Assembly (NCBI GenBank): GCA_043101635.1
Contig: JBICIE010000153.1
Coordinates: 1-9,471, forward strand
Origin: CAYMJK01 sp043101635
GTDB lineage: Bacteria > Planctomycetota > Phycisphaerae > Phycisphaerales > UBA1924
Direction of reading: 5' to 3'
DNA length: 9,471 nucleotides
Made by a program: the position numbers and the translations under genes
The notes under the pieces: generated by a model
What the model was told of the DNA's origin: nothing
What the model saw: only the letters and a program-made list of their open reading frames with translations
The model's database searches: none
Part shown: positions 1 through 5,905 of the stretch, in pieces
Position numbering within the stretch: the first letter of the stretch is position 1
Layout of the letters: each line of letters starts with the position of its first letter

Positions 1-195
<195 letters not shown>

Positions 196-209
196 GGGAG
201 TGTCTCCAA

Positions 210-346
210 ATGGCAAAGGGGCAGATGGCAAATGGCAAATCCGGAGGGCGCTTTCAGCCGCCTTGGATTCTGCTCGTGCCGTCTACCCGTTTGCTCCTCT
301 CGTTGATGTTGCGGTGCGTACTTTGCGATTTGCCGATTTTCGATTT
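210..346. repeat. Short tandem repeats forming a loose inverted repeat upstream of groEL
   Basis: This 152-base spacer between groEL and the next gene holds three copies of ATGGCAA (210-216, 225-231, 232-238; the last two are adjacent). Near its other end are three copies of CGATTT (326-331, 334-339, 341-346). The two groups are partly complementary, with GGCAAAT at 234-240 against ATTTGCC at 328-334, so a long imperfect hairpin could form in the groEL leader RNA. The CGATTT group starts immediately after the stop codon of the 348-584 gene. I see no CIRCE operator and no clear promoter here. Confidence 0.6.
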
Positions 347-347
347 G

Positions 348-584
348 CTATTTGATCTTGGTGTCTGCGAGTCCGATGCGGATCCAGGCGACGCGCTCTG
401 CGTCGATGATGTAAATGCTGGCGCCATCAGTGAGCTTCACGAGGTGGTCGGTCTCCTCCGGGACGAGCATGGCGCGCTGGACGGTGAGGCAGGCGGCGGA
501 TTCGGGCATGCCCATGATGCCGAAGGCGCAGGCGCGTTCGCCGTTGAGTTCGGTCAGGGCCTGTCGGAGTTGGGCTGGGGTCAC
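348..584 (-). CDS. Unrecognised 78-residue protein between groES and groEL
   Basis: I do not recognise this protein. It would start with GTG at 584 and stop with TAG at 348-350. It reads like a small folded cytoplasmic protein: an N-terminal helix (PAQLRQALTELNG), an alternating middle with LTVQRAMLVPEETDHLVKL, then a hydrophobic strand pair (ASIYIIDAERVAWIRIGL) and a short basic tail. There is no signal peptide or membrane segment. It has two cysteines (19 and 32) that form no metal motif. The start is uncertain because no good Shine-Dalgarno sequence precedes the GTG; the next in-frame methionines are internal. Its placement on the same strand inside the groES-groEL interval suggests co-transcription, but gaps of 126 and 152 bases on either side weaken the case for one simple operon. 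Confidence 0.6.
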   Translation of the reverse strand: MTPAQLRQALTELNGERACAFGIMGMPESAACLTVQRAMLVPEETDHLVKLTDGASIYIIDAERVAWIRIGLADTKIK

Positions 585-601
585 GATGGATCCGTTTCTT
601 C

Positions 602-700
602 ACCACAGAGGCACAGAGGGCACGGGGACCGGTGATTTCGGATTGAATCTCAGGACCATGCCTGCTTCAGCTTTCTCTGTGATCTCTGCGCCTCTGTGGT
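602..700. repeat. Inverted repeat with 17-base arms built from CACAGAGG units
   Basis: The left arm at 602-618 (ACCACAGAGGCACAGAG) and the right arm at 684-700 (CTCTGCGCCTCTGTGGT) are reverse complements at 16 of 17 positions, separated by 65 bases. The left arm contains two perfect tandem copies of CACAGAGG (604-611, 612-619). A further CTCTGTG at 675-681 adds another unit beside the right arm. The element fills most of the 126-base gap between the groES stop and the next gene on the minus strand. In RNA it could form a long-loop hairpin; no T-run follows it, so it is not a standard terminator. Confidence 0.8.
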
Positions 701-710
701 TGGTCCTTTC

Positions 711-1028
711 TCAGTCCTCAACGATCGCCAGCACGTCGTCTTCGCTCATGATCAGCAGGTCGACGCCATCGATCTTGATCTCGCTGCCGGCGTAGCTGCT
801 GAAGATGACCTTGTCGCCCTTCTTGATGGTCAGGGGGATGCGATCGCCGGTGTCGGTGTTGAGGGCGCCATCGCCGACGGCCTGCACCTTGCCGGTGCGG
901 GGCTTGTCCTTGCTGGACTCGGGGAGGTAGATGCCGCTCTCGGTGCGGTCCTCGGCCTCGTCGCGCAGGACGATGATCTTGTCGTGCAGCGGGCGGATGT
1001 TGATGGCGACCTTGGTCTTCGTGGCCAT
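711..1028 (-). CDS. groES: Co-chaperonin GroES (10 kDa)
   Basis: This 105-residue protein has the family's usual length. Hallmarks are the N-terminal IRPLHDKIIVLRDEAEDRTESG strand and mobile loop (about 11-32), with the GroEL-binding loop ESGIYLPESSKDKP, then GKVQAVGDG, KKGDKVIFSSYAGSEIKIDG and a C-terminal LIMSEDDVLAIVE, all typical of GroES. It caps the GroEL ring in the cytoplasm as a heptamer. The ATG at 1028 is preceded by AGGAGA (1036-1041) 7 bases upstream, so the longer open frame extending toward 1643 is not used. Its 3' side holds a large inverted repeat before the next gene. No HrcA/CIRCE operator is visible upstream, so heat regulation, if any, is not evident from this sequence. 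Confidence 0.98.
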   Translation of the reverse strand: MATKTKVAINIRPLHDKIIVLRDEAEDRTESGIYLPESSKDKPRTGKVQAVGDGALNTDTGDRIPLTIKKGDKVIFSSYAGSEIKIDGVDLLIMSEDDVLAIVED

Positions 1029-1035
1029 GACGGGC

Positions 1036-1041
1036 TCTCCT
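1036..1041 (-). promoter_or_regulatory. Shine-Dalgarno sequence of groES
   Basis: AGGAGA on the minus strand, 7 bases before the ATG at 1028. It decides the start against a 205-codon upstream extension of the same frame. Confidence 0.8.
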
Positions 1042-1095
1042 GTTCGGTCTGGTGTTCTCTTCTCAGGTGCGGCCGCGATCGAAAGCCCGGCGGCC

Positions 1096-1119
1096 GCGGG
1101 CGGGCGGTTGGGCGGTTGG
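1096..1119. repeat. Tandem 8-base repeat after the receiver-like gene
   Basis: GCGGTTGG occurs twice in perfect tandem (1104-1111, 1112-1119), preceded by a degenerate unit GCGGGCGG (1096-1103, 6 of 8). The repeat ends one base from the minus-strand stop codon at 1121-1123. Confidence 0.75.
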
Positions 1120-1120
1120 G

Positions 1121-1624
1121 TCAGCCGAGTCCGGGCCAGCGGCCCTGGTAATGACGAGACAGGGCGCGCCGGAGGACTTCGAGCAGCAGTTCGATGTCGC
1201 GCTGGGCGCTGGGACGGTCGATGATGGCGAAGGCGCCGGCGAGCAGTGCGTCGCGGATCTCGCGGCCCTCCTCTCGCCGCGCGGTGCGGCGCTTGATGAC
1301 GACGGTGGGCGGGGGCTGGCGCAGGCGGCTGAGCACCTGGAGGATGCGGACGCCGCCTTCTTCTGCCGCGGCGTTGTCGGCATCCAGGGGCAGGCCGAGA
1401 TCGACGACCGCGATGTGGACGGGTCGCTGGGCGATGATGCGGCCGGCCTCGGCGCCGGTGGCGGCCCGGATGGCCCGGATGCCCATGGGCTCGAGCAGGC
1501 GGGGGAGGTTGTCGGCCCAGGCGTCCTCGCGCCAGACGGGGCAGGACAGCAGGAGATTGAGCCTGCCGCCGGCGGGGTGGCTCGGCGAGGTGTCGGGCTG
1601 ATCGGGATGGCGCGCGTTGACCAT
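1121..1624 (-). CDS. Degenerate response-regulator receiver (CheY-like) protein
   Basis: This 167-residue protein looks like a stand-alone receiver fold. A hydrophobic first strand (RLNLLLSCPVW, 21-31) is followed by a helix. The third strand HIAVVDLGLPLD (70-81) holds Asp75, placed like the phosphorylated Asp, followed by the typical LPL turn. Then come GGVRILQVLSRL (helix), TVVIKRR (strand 4), a helix, and AGAFAIIDRPSAQRDIELLLEVL (strand 5 and last helix). The acidic pair after strand 1 is missing, the usual Thr/Ser after strand 4 is not in place, and the conserved Lys before Pro is Arg (DRP). It may therefore be a pseudo-receiver that does not undergo normal phosphotransfer. It has no output domain. 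It lies upstream of groES on the same strand, 92 bases away. The ATG at 1624 lacks a clear Shine-Dalgarno sequence. Confidence 0.75.
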   Translation of the reverse strand: MVNARHPDQPDTSPSHPAGGRLNLLLSCPVWREDAWADNLPRLLEPMGIRAIRAATGAEAGRIIAQRPVHIAVVDLGLPLDADNAAAEEGGVRILQVLSRLRQPPPTVVIKRRTARREEGREIRDALLAGAFAIIDRPSAQRDIELLLEVLRRALSRHYQGRWPGLG

Positions 1625-1826
1625 CGCCGAAGCGGCAAAGCAAGGGGCGGACCCGGGGGTGGAGGCTTGCAAGTGCTTTGTTTGCAGGTCTTTATGGCGA
1701 TTCGCCTGGGAGCGGCCCTGCCATCGGCACGCAATGCGGGCCCGCCGGGCGCCATTGTGGCAGGTCGCCAGGGAGCGGGGCGCCGGGCCGGGCGGGGCGG
1801 AGCGGGCGCCGCCGTTAGAATCGAGC
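1625..1826. other. Divergent intergenic region, 202 bases
   Basis: This separates the leftward receiver/groES genes from the rightward rmuC. It is very GC-rich apart from a stretch around 1665-1695 with two TTGCA/TTGCAG copies. I find no convincing -35/-10 pair for the leftward genes and no CIRCE-like inverted repeat. The only promoter-like hexamer is TAGAAT next to rmuC. Confidence 0.5.
1816..1821 (+). promoter_or_regulatory. Possible -10 box for a leaderless rmuC transcript
   Basis: TAGAAT ends 5 bases before the rmuC ATG at 1827. That spacing would place the transcription start at or next to the ATG. No Shine-Dalgarno sequence is present, which fits a leaderless message. No recognisable -35 box is seen. 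Confidence 0.45.
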
Positions 1827-3134
1827 ATGGGCATGGAGGCGATAGCGGCGGCACTGGCAGCGCTTCTGGCGGGCGCGGCGGCGCTGACGGGATGGCTGCT
1901 CTGGGACCGGCGCCGGCTGGGGGAGCGGGCCGCGGAGGCCCAGCGGCGGGCGGGCGAGGCGGAGTCGGAGGCGGGGCGGCTGGCGGAGCGGCTGGCGTCG
2001 CAGGAGCAGCTTGCGCGGGAGCGGGAGCAGTCGCTGGTGCGGGAGCGCGAGGCGCTGGAGGCGCGCTTTGCGCAGCTCAACGAGCACACCAGGGGCGTCT
2101 TCGAGCAGGTGGCGGGCGAGACGCTGGACCGGTCGACGCGGCGGTTCCTGGAACTGGCGACGCAGTCGCTGGGGGCGCAGCGCAAGGAGGGGGAGGCGGC
2201 GCTGGAGCAGCGCAAGCGCGCTGTCGAGGAGCTGGTGGGGCCGATCGACCGGACGCTGCGGGAGACGCGGGAGCGGCTGACGAAACTGGATGAGCGGATC
2301 ACCGAGTCTCGCGACGCCAGCCGCGCTGTGCACGAGGAAGCGAGCAAGCTGGTGCGGGCGCTGAGCCGACCGGATGTGCGCGGCAAGTACGGGGAGATCC
2401 AGCTTCGGCGGGTGGCGGAACTGGCGGGGATGACGCCGTACTGCGATTTCTCCGAGCAGCACACGGTGCGGGATGAGGATGGGGCGGCGCTGCGTCCGGA
2501 CATGGTGGTGCTGCTGCCCAACGAGCGGCGGATCGCGGTGGACGCCAAGACGCCGACGGACGCGTACATGCAGGCGATCGACGCGCCGACGCCGGAAGCG
2601 GCCGAGGCGCTGCTGGAGCGGTTCGCCTCGGGCGTGTGGGAGCAGGTGCGCAAGCTGTCGGACAAGCGGTACTGGGCCCAGTTCGAGGGCTCGCCGGAGT
2701 TCGTGGTGATGTTCGTGCCGGGGGACCAGTTCGTGGACGCGGCCCTGGCGCGCCGGCCGGAACTGCTGGAGAAGGCGGCGGAGGCGAACGTGATCCTGGC
2801 GAGCCCGTCGACGCTGATCGGTCTGCTGCGGGCGGTGGCGGTCGGGTGGCGGGAGCACAAGGTGGCCGAGGAGGCGCACGAGCTGTTCCGGCTGGGGCGC
2901 GAGCTGCACGAGCGGGTGCAGAAGGTGTTCGAGCACGCCGGGAAGCTTGGCGACAGTCTGCAGCGGGCGGTGCACGGGTACAACGAGATGGTCGGCTCGA
3001 TCGAGCACCGGCTGACGCCGACGCTGCGGAAGTTCGAGGGGGCAGGGGCGATGGGGAGCAAGCCCGTGCCGCAACTGGAGCTGATCGATGTGGCGCCGCG
3101 GGAACTGCGGGCCGGGACGGAGGATGGAGCGTGA
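1827..3134 (+). CDS. rmuC: DNA recombination protein RmuC
   Basis: This 435-residue protein has the RmuC layout. An N-terminal membrane helix (about 5-26) is followed by a long coiled coil rich in Glu, Arg and Ala (28-180), then the RmuC domain. The domain shows RGKYGEIQLRRVAELAGM (185-202), RPDMVVLLPNERRIAVDAKTP (223-243, with Asp225, Asp239 and Lys241 arranged like the core of a PD-(D/E)xK nuclease fold), YW..F..SPEFVVMFVPGDQF and the closing ASPSTLIGLLRAVAVGWR (325-342). In E. coli, loss of RmuC raises inversion at short inverted repeats, and it is thought to limit DNA rearrangement. The start is ATG 1827; a second in-frame ATG at 1833 is possible. Its stop overlaps the next gene by 4 bases. 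Confidence 0.95.
   Translation: MGMEAIAAALAALLAGAAALTGWLLWDRRRLGERAAEAQRRAGEAESEAGRLAERLASQEQLAREREQSLVREREALEARFAQLNEHTRGVFEQVAGETLDRSTRRFLELATQSLGAQRKEGEAALEQRKRAVEELVGPIDRTLRETRERLTKLDERITESRDASRAVHEEASKLVRALSRPDVRGKYGEIQLRRVAELAGMTPYCDFSEQHTVRDEDGAALRPDMVVLLPNERRIAVDAKTPTDAYMQAIDAPTPEAAEALLERFASGVWEQVRKLSDKRYWAQFEGSPEFVVMFVPGDQFVDAALARRPELLEKAAEANVILASPSTLIGLLRAVAVGWREHKVAEEAHELFRLGRELHERVQKVFEHAGKLGDSLQRAVHGYNEMVGSIEHRLTPTLRKFEGAGAMGSKPVPQLELIDVAPRELRAGTEDGA
3119..3123 (+). promoter_or_regulatory. Shine-Dalgarno sequence of the lipoprotein gene
   Basis: GGAGG lies 7 bases before the GTG at 3131 and 13 before the ATG at 3137. The spacing favours the GTG start, which overlaps the rmuC stop as GTGA. 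Confidence 0.55.
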
Positions 3135-4147
3135 GGATGATGGCGCAAGGGAATCGGCTGCGCAGAGCGGTCGGGTGGGCGCTGGCGTGCGCCTGCGCAG
3201 TGGGGCCGGCGGCGTGCAGCGGGGGCGGGGGGGCGGCCATCACGGTCGCGACGGTGACGCGCACGATCGAGTCGGCCGATGGCACGGACATCACGACGCA
3301 TCTGCTGACGCCGTATCCGGAGGGGCAGGAACGCGACTTCCGGCCGTGGGGCGCCGTGGGCTACGCGCAGGACGCCGGCCCGAGGCCGGTGCTGAACGTG
3401 ACGCCGCAGATGGCGCATTTCGTTGCGGTGAACATGACCGTGGCGCTGGTGGAGCGGCGCGGCGTGACCGCGGCGGGCGCGGTGAACGAGACGGTGTACT
3501 GGCTGGGGGCGACGCGCCAGAAGCGGATCGAGGATCACCTGGCGGCGATCCGGCGCGAGATCCCGACGCTGCGGGAAGGGCGGCCGCTGATCGTGATCGG
3601 GCGCGGCGCCGGCGGGGCGATCGCGGCGGCGGTGGCAGCGCGGGAGCCGCGGGTGACGCACCTGATCCTGATCGGCGCCGGCGGCGGGTGGACCGGGGCG
3701 GCGGAGCTGCGCCACTGGCTGAAGGTGCGCGGCGAGGTCGCGGGGATCGAGAGCGCCGAGGAACTGGAAGCGGCGCTGGAGGCGATCCGGGCCGATCCGG
3801 AGTCGCTGGCGATGCTGGGGCCGCTGGCGTACCGGAGCTGGTCGGGGCGACTGGACCGGGCGGTGGTGGACGATCTGGAAGTTCTGGACATCCCGATCCT
3901 GCTGGTGCAGGGGGACGCCGATCAGGCCTTTCCGGCCCAGAGCGGGCGGGCAGCGCGGGACCGGTTCAAGGCGCTGGGGAAGGACAACCTGACGTACGTG
4001 GAACTGGAGCGGCTGGATGAGCAGCACCGCGACACGGTGACTGGAGCGGACCGCTCCGGGGATGTGCAGCGGGCGGTGATCGACTGGCTCCAGGAGCAGG
4101 AGGTGCTGTCGGCGCGATCGGCGAAGCGGCTGCGGGAGCGGTTTTGA
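3131..4147 (+). CDS. Alpha/beta-hydrolase-like lipoprotein lacking the nucleophile serine
   Basis: This protein has 338 residues from GTG 3131, or 336 from ATG 3137; residue numbers here use the latter. A basic N-terminus and hydrophobic stretch end in GPAACSGGGG, a probable lipobox with Cys27 followed by a Gly-rich linker, so the protein is probably anchored in a membrane. The body has an alpha/beta-hydrolase pattern: strand RPLIVIGRGAGGAIAAAVAA (149-168) in the nucleophile-elbow position, HLILIGAGGGW (175-185), a helical lid, then IPILLVQGDADQAFP (252-266) carrying the acid and EQHRDTV (295-301) carrying a candidate His297. The elbow reads G-R-G-A-G-G, so Gly157 stands where the family has Ser. 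GGC to AGC is one base, so this may be real loss of catalysis or a read error. Coupled to rmuC by a 4-base overlap; substrate unknown. Confidence 0.75.
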   Translation: MRMMAQGNRLRRAVGWALACACAVGPAACSGGGGAAITVATVTRTIESADGTDITTHLLTPYPEGQERDFRPWGAVGYAQDAGPRPVLNVTPQMAHFVAVNMTVALVERRGVTAAGAVNETVYWLGATRQKRIEDHLAAIRREIPTLREGRPLIVIGRGAGGAIAAAVAAREPRVTHLILIGAGGGWTGAAELRHWLKVRGEVAGIESAEELEAALEAIRADPESLAMLGPLAYRSWSGRLDRAVVDDLEVLDIPILLVQGDADQAFPAQSGRAARDRFKALGKDNLTYVELERLDEQHRDTVTGADRSGDVQRAVIDWLQEQEVLSARSAKRLRERF

Positions 4148-4156
4148 GACTGGATC

Positions 4157-4174
4157 CACAGATGGCACAGATGG
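4157..4174. repeat. Tandem 9-base repeat CACAGATGG x2
   Basis: Two perfect adjacent copies, starting 9 bases after the stop of the lipoprotein gene. With the preceding C, the unit resembles the CCACAGAGG-CACAGAGG arm at 603-619, differing by an extra T in each unit, so the two sites probably belong to one dispersed family. Confidence 0.8.
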
Positions 4175-4215
4175 GGGCCAGATAGGACCAACGGCCCGGG
4201 GCATCCGCCGGCCCT

Positions 4216-4239
4216 TCAATCGCTCAATCGCTGATTCGC
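4216..4239. repeat. Tandem 8-base repeat TCAATCGC x3
   Basis: Two perfect copies (4216-4223, 4224-4231) and one with 6 of 8 matches (TGATTCGC, 4232-4239). The array abuts the minus-strand stop codon at 4240-4242 and lies between two convergent genes. No stem-plus-T-run terminator is visible between them. Confidence 0.75.
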
Positions 4240-4698
4240 TCACTCTCTTCCGCCGCGCGAGCGGCGAGTTGGGCGATCTCGGGGGGGGATCGGCTCGCCG
4301 CACTCGGGGCAGATGGAGGCGGCGGAGGGCTCGCGCGGAGGCTGGACGGGGTATTTGCAGTTGAAGCACCATGGCGACGCGAGGTAGTGGCGAAGGAAGC
4401 GGCGCGTCTTGGCCGTGAGACCCGCATGCAGCGCAACTGCGAGGACGAGCAGGACCACGACGCCGAGCAGCAGCAACTCCCGTCCCGGATCGCGCGGCTC
4501 CCGAATGGGCGCCATGAACAGGGCAGCGACGGCTGCAATCAGCGGGAAGTCGATCAGGACAAGCACGAGCGGCAATGGCATGTCACGCCAGTCGAGCCGC
4601 CACACCGCGATGTGGGCAACCCGCCGGCATAGCGGTCTCGGCCATCCGGTCTCGATCTCGACCGTGCGCACGCTGCTGAGCCAGCGGGGAAGCCGCAT
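4240..4698 (-). CDS. Two-helix membrane protein with C-terminal zinc ribbon
   Basis: This is a 152-residue protein of unknown function. After an N-terminal segment of about 40 residues come two hydrophobic helices (about 41-63 and 74-93). A basic stretch (KTRRFLRHY) leads to a zinc ribbon with Cys111-x2-Cys114 (CFNCKYP) and Cys130-x2-Cys133 (CPECGEPIP), then a basic tail. The ribbon is thus near the C-terminus and probably cytoplasmic. It diverges from the plus-strand ribbon operon with only 56 bases between the starts. The ATG at 4698 was chosen over the longer frame reaching 4875 because that extension would overlap the divergent gene and is low-complexity. A TACCAT lies 5 bases upstream of this ATG. 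The architecture matches a family I remember from planctomycete genomes, without an assigned role. Confidence 0.75.
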   Translation of the reverse strand: MRLPRWLSSVRTVEIETGWPRPLCRRVAHIAVWRLDWRDMPLPLVLVLIDFPLIAAVAALFMAPIREPRDPGRELLLLGVVVLLVLAVALHAGLTAKTRRFLRHYLASPWCFNCKYPVQPPREPSAASICPECGEPIPPRDRPTRRSRGGRE

Positions 4699-4703
4699 GG
4701 GGG

Positions 4704-4709
4704 ATGGTA
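4704..4709 (-). promoter_or_regulatory. Possible -10 box, leaderless spacing
   Basis: Read on the minus strand this is TACCAT, followed by five C and the ATG at 4698. The spacing is the same as at rmuC. No Shine-Dalgarno sequence is seen before this start. Confidence 0.35.
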
Positions 4710-4722
4710 TCGAGGCGGGGTC

Positions 4723-4731
4723 TGGTACACT
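4723..4731 (+). promoter_or_regulatory. Extended -10 promoter of the zinc-ribbon operon
   Basis: TGGTACACT reads as a TGn extended -10 with hexamer TACACT (4726-4731). Transcription would start near 4738, leaving a leader of about 17 bases that contains GGAGG (4744-4748), 6 bases before the ATG at 4755. There is no good -35 box, which extended -10 promoters can lack. Confidence 0.45.
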
Positions 4732-4754
4732 GTGGCAGGCCCCGGAGGCACGCG

Positions 4755-5339
4755 ATGCCCGCGAGCACGGTCCAATATCTTCGCCTGCGGATGCGTGAGC
4801 GACGCGTGTGGGTCGGAGTTCTCGTGCTTGTGAGCCTCGGGGTTCTGGCCAGCGCCACGAATCGGTTCGTACCAAGGGGCGCCGGCGGGCGCAGCCCGCA
4901 GGTCATCAACGTGCAGGTTGCATCGGATGGACGGAACAAAGTTGAACTTGCGTTCTGGACCAGACGCCACGGATGGCCGTTCGTCGAGGCTGTTGAGCGG
5001 GCCATCTTCCTCAGTCCGAACGACATGCCAGAACCCGAGCGGCAGCGCTTGATCCGTGAGGCCATCGATTCACACCGGCTACAGGGCTTCGATCGCGTGG
5101 CACAAGCGCCGGGGCTGGAGACGACCGAGCTGTTCCTGGTTGCTGGCCTCGTCAACGGCGCGCTCGAACGACTTTATGCCATCGTGGTCTTTGTACCCCT
5201 TATGCTCGTCTTTGGGTTCGTGGCCATACTCCGGGATCGCCGGAACTTCTGCGCCCATACTGGGCGATGCGTCCGTTGTCTGTATGACCTGGCGGGCGTG
5301 GAGTCAGGCCCCTGTCCCGAGTGCGGAGCGGCCCGATGA
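4755..5339 (+). CDS. Membrane protein with C-terminal zinc ribbon (operon gene 1)
   Basis: This is a 194-residue protein of unknown function. A basic N-terminus (RLRMRERR) precedes a first membrane helix (about 18-35). A loop of roughly 100 residues follows, predicted outside the cytoplasm. A second helix (about 140-159, AIVVFVPLMLVFGFVAIL) is followed by the basic RDRRN and the ribbon: Cys172-x2-Cys175 (CVRCLYDLAG) and Cys187-x2-Cys190 (CPECGAAR). Positive-inside residues place both ends in the cytoplasm. ATG 4755 has GGAGG at 6 bases, better than the upstream in-frame ATG at 4704, which would remove the leader and put the start before the promoter-like hexamer. Its stop overlaps the next start (ATGA), so the two should be translationally coupled. 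Confidence 0.8.
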   Translation: MPASTVQYLRLRMRERRVWVGVLVLVSLGVLASATNRFVPRGAGGRSPQVINVQVASDGRNKVELAFWTRRHGWPFVEAVERAIFLSPNDMPEPERQRLIREAIDSHRLQGFDRVAQAPGLETTELFLVAGLVNGALERLYAIVVFVPLMLVFGFVAILRDRRNFCAHTGRCVRCLYDLAGVESGPCPECGAAR

Positions 5340-5905
5340 TGCGCTGCCGCCGCACGCTGCTGCTCGCTGCGCTGCTCCTGCTCGGCGGGGCGGTGGTGAA
5401 CGCGGCCGTGGCGTGGGGGATTCGTCTCGCTGCCTCGCAACCATCCGACCAACTGCTGGATGGCCTTCCACGATGGCATGTGCCGCTTACGACGTTCATG
5501 GAGGATGAGCCTCCGCCCGTCATCGCCAGCGGCCACATGCGATCGCGCTGGATAACGTCGAGCATCGAGCATGCGGGCAGCGCCGGGTGTGATACGACAG
5601 CGATCGGCTGGCCCATGCGAAGCGCGCTCATGGCCGCGTATCACGACATGGCGACGGGTACGACACAGGTGCGAGGCGCCGTTCGGCTGTGGCATACTCA
5701 GGACAGCTTCGACCTCGGCGGCGTGTTCCCAGTACGTCCGATCTTCCCCGGCTTTGTCGTCAACACCCTCTTCTACGCCGTTGTCGTGGGGGCGATCCTC
5801 GCGCTGCCGCTAAGCTTCCGCGCCCGGCGCGGGCGCTGTGCGAAGTGCAACTCCGACCTCGCGGGGCCCGAAGGGCCGTGCCCTGAGTGCGGGGCCGCCC
5901 GATGA
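5336..5905 (+). CDS. Membrane protein with C-terminal zinc ribbon (operon gene 2)
   Basis: This is a 189-residue protein of unknown function with the same plan as the gene before it. A helix or uncleaved signal anchor lies at about 7-28, then about 110 extracytoplasmic residues, a second helix (about 139-158) and a ribbon with Cys168-x2-Cys171 (CAKCNSDLAG) and Cys182-x2-Cys185 (CPECGAAR). The segment just before helix 2, FPVRPIFPGFVVNTLFYAVV, resembles a motif I remember as recurrent in planctomycete small membrane proteins. The start overlaps the previous stop as ATGATG (5336 or 5339), with GGAG at 5325-5328 provided by the codons for the previous ribbon's last CPECGA residues. Its own stop overlaps the next ATG in the same way. 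Confidence 0.8.
   Translation: MMRCRRTLLLAALLLLGGAVVNAAVAWGIRLAASQPSDQLLDGLPRWHVPLTTFMEDEPPPVIASGHMRSRWITSSIEHAGSAGCDTTAIGWPMRSALMAAYHDMATGTTQVRGAVRLWHTQDSFDLGGVFPVRPIFPGFVVNTLFYAVVVGAILALPLSFRARRGRCAKCNSDLAGPEGPCPECGAAR

Noticed and set aside
711..1643. Extended GroES of 310 residues
   Set aside because: The first 205 residues are Pro/Arg-rich nonsense opposite another gene, and AGGAGA at 1036-1041 marks the short start.
1660..1700. Possible heat-shock operator (CIRCE-like) upstream of the chaperonin locus
   Set aside because: The TTGCA copies here are direct, not inverted, and do not match TTAGCACTC-N9-GAGTGCTAA.
1052..2293. A 413-codon plus-strand frame opposite the receiver gene
   Set aside because: The translation is Gly/Ala-rich with no domain and overlaps the real receiver and rmuC frames.
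1121..4372. A 1083-codon open frame on the minus strand
   Set aside because: Only its last 167 codons look like protein. The rest lies opposite rmuC and the lipoprotein gene and is Arg/Ser/Pro-rich low-complexity text, a by-product of high GC.
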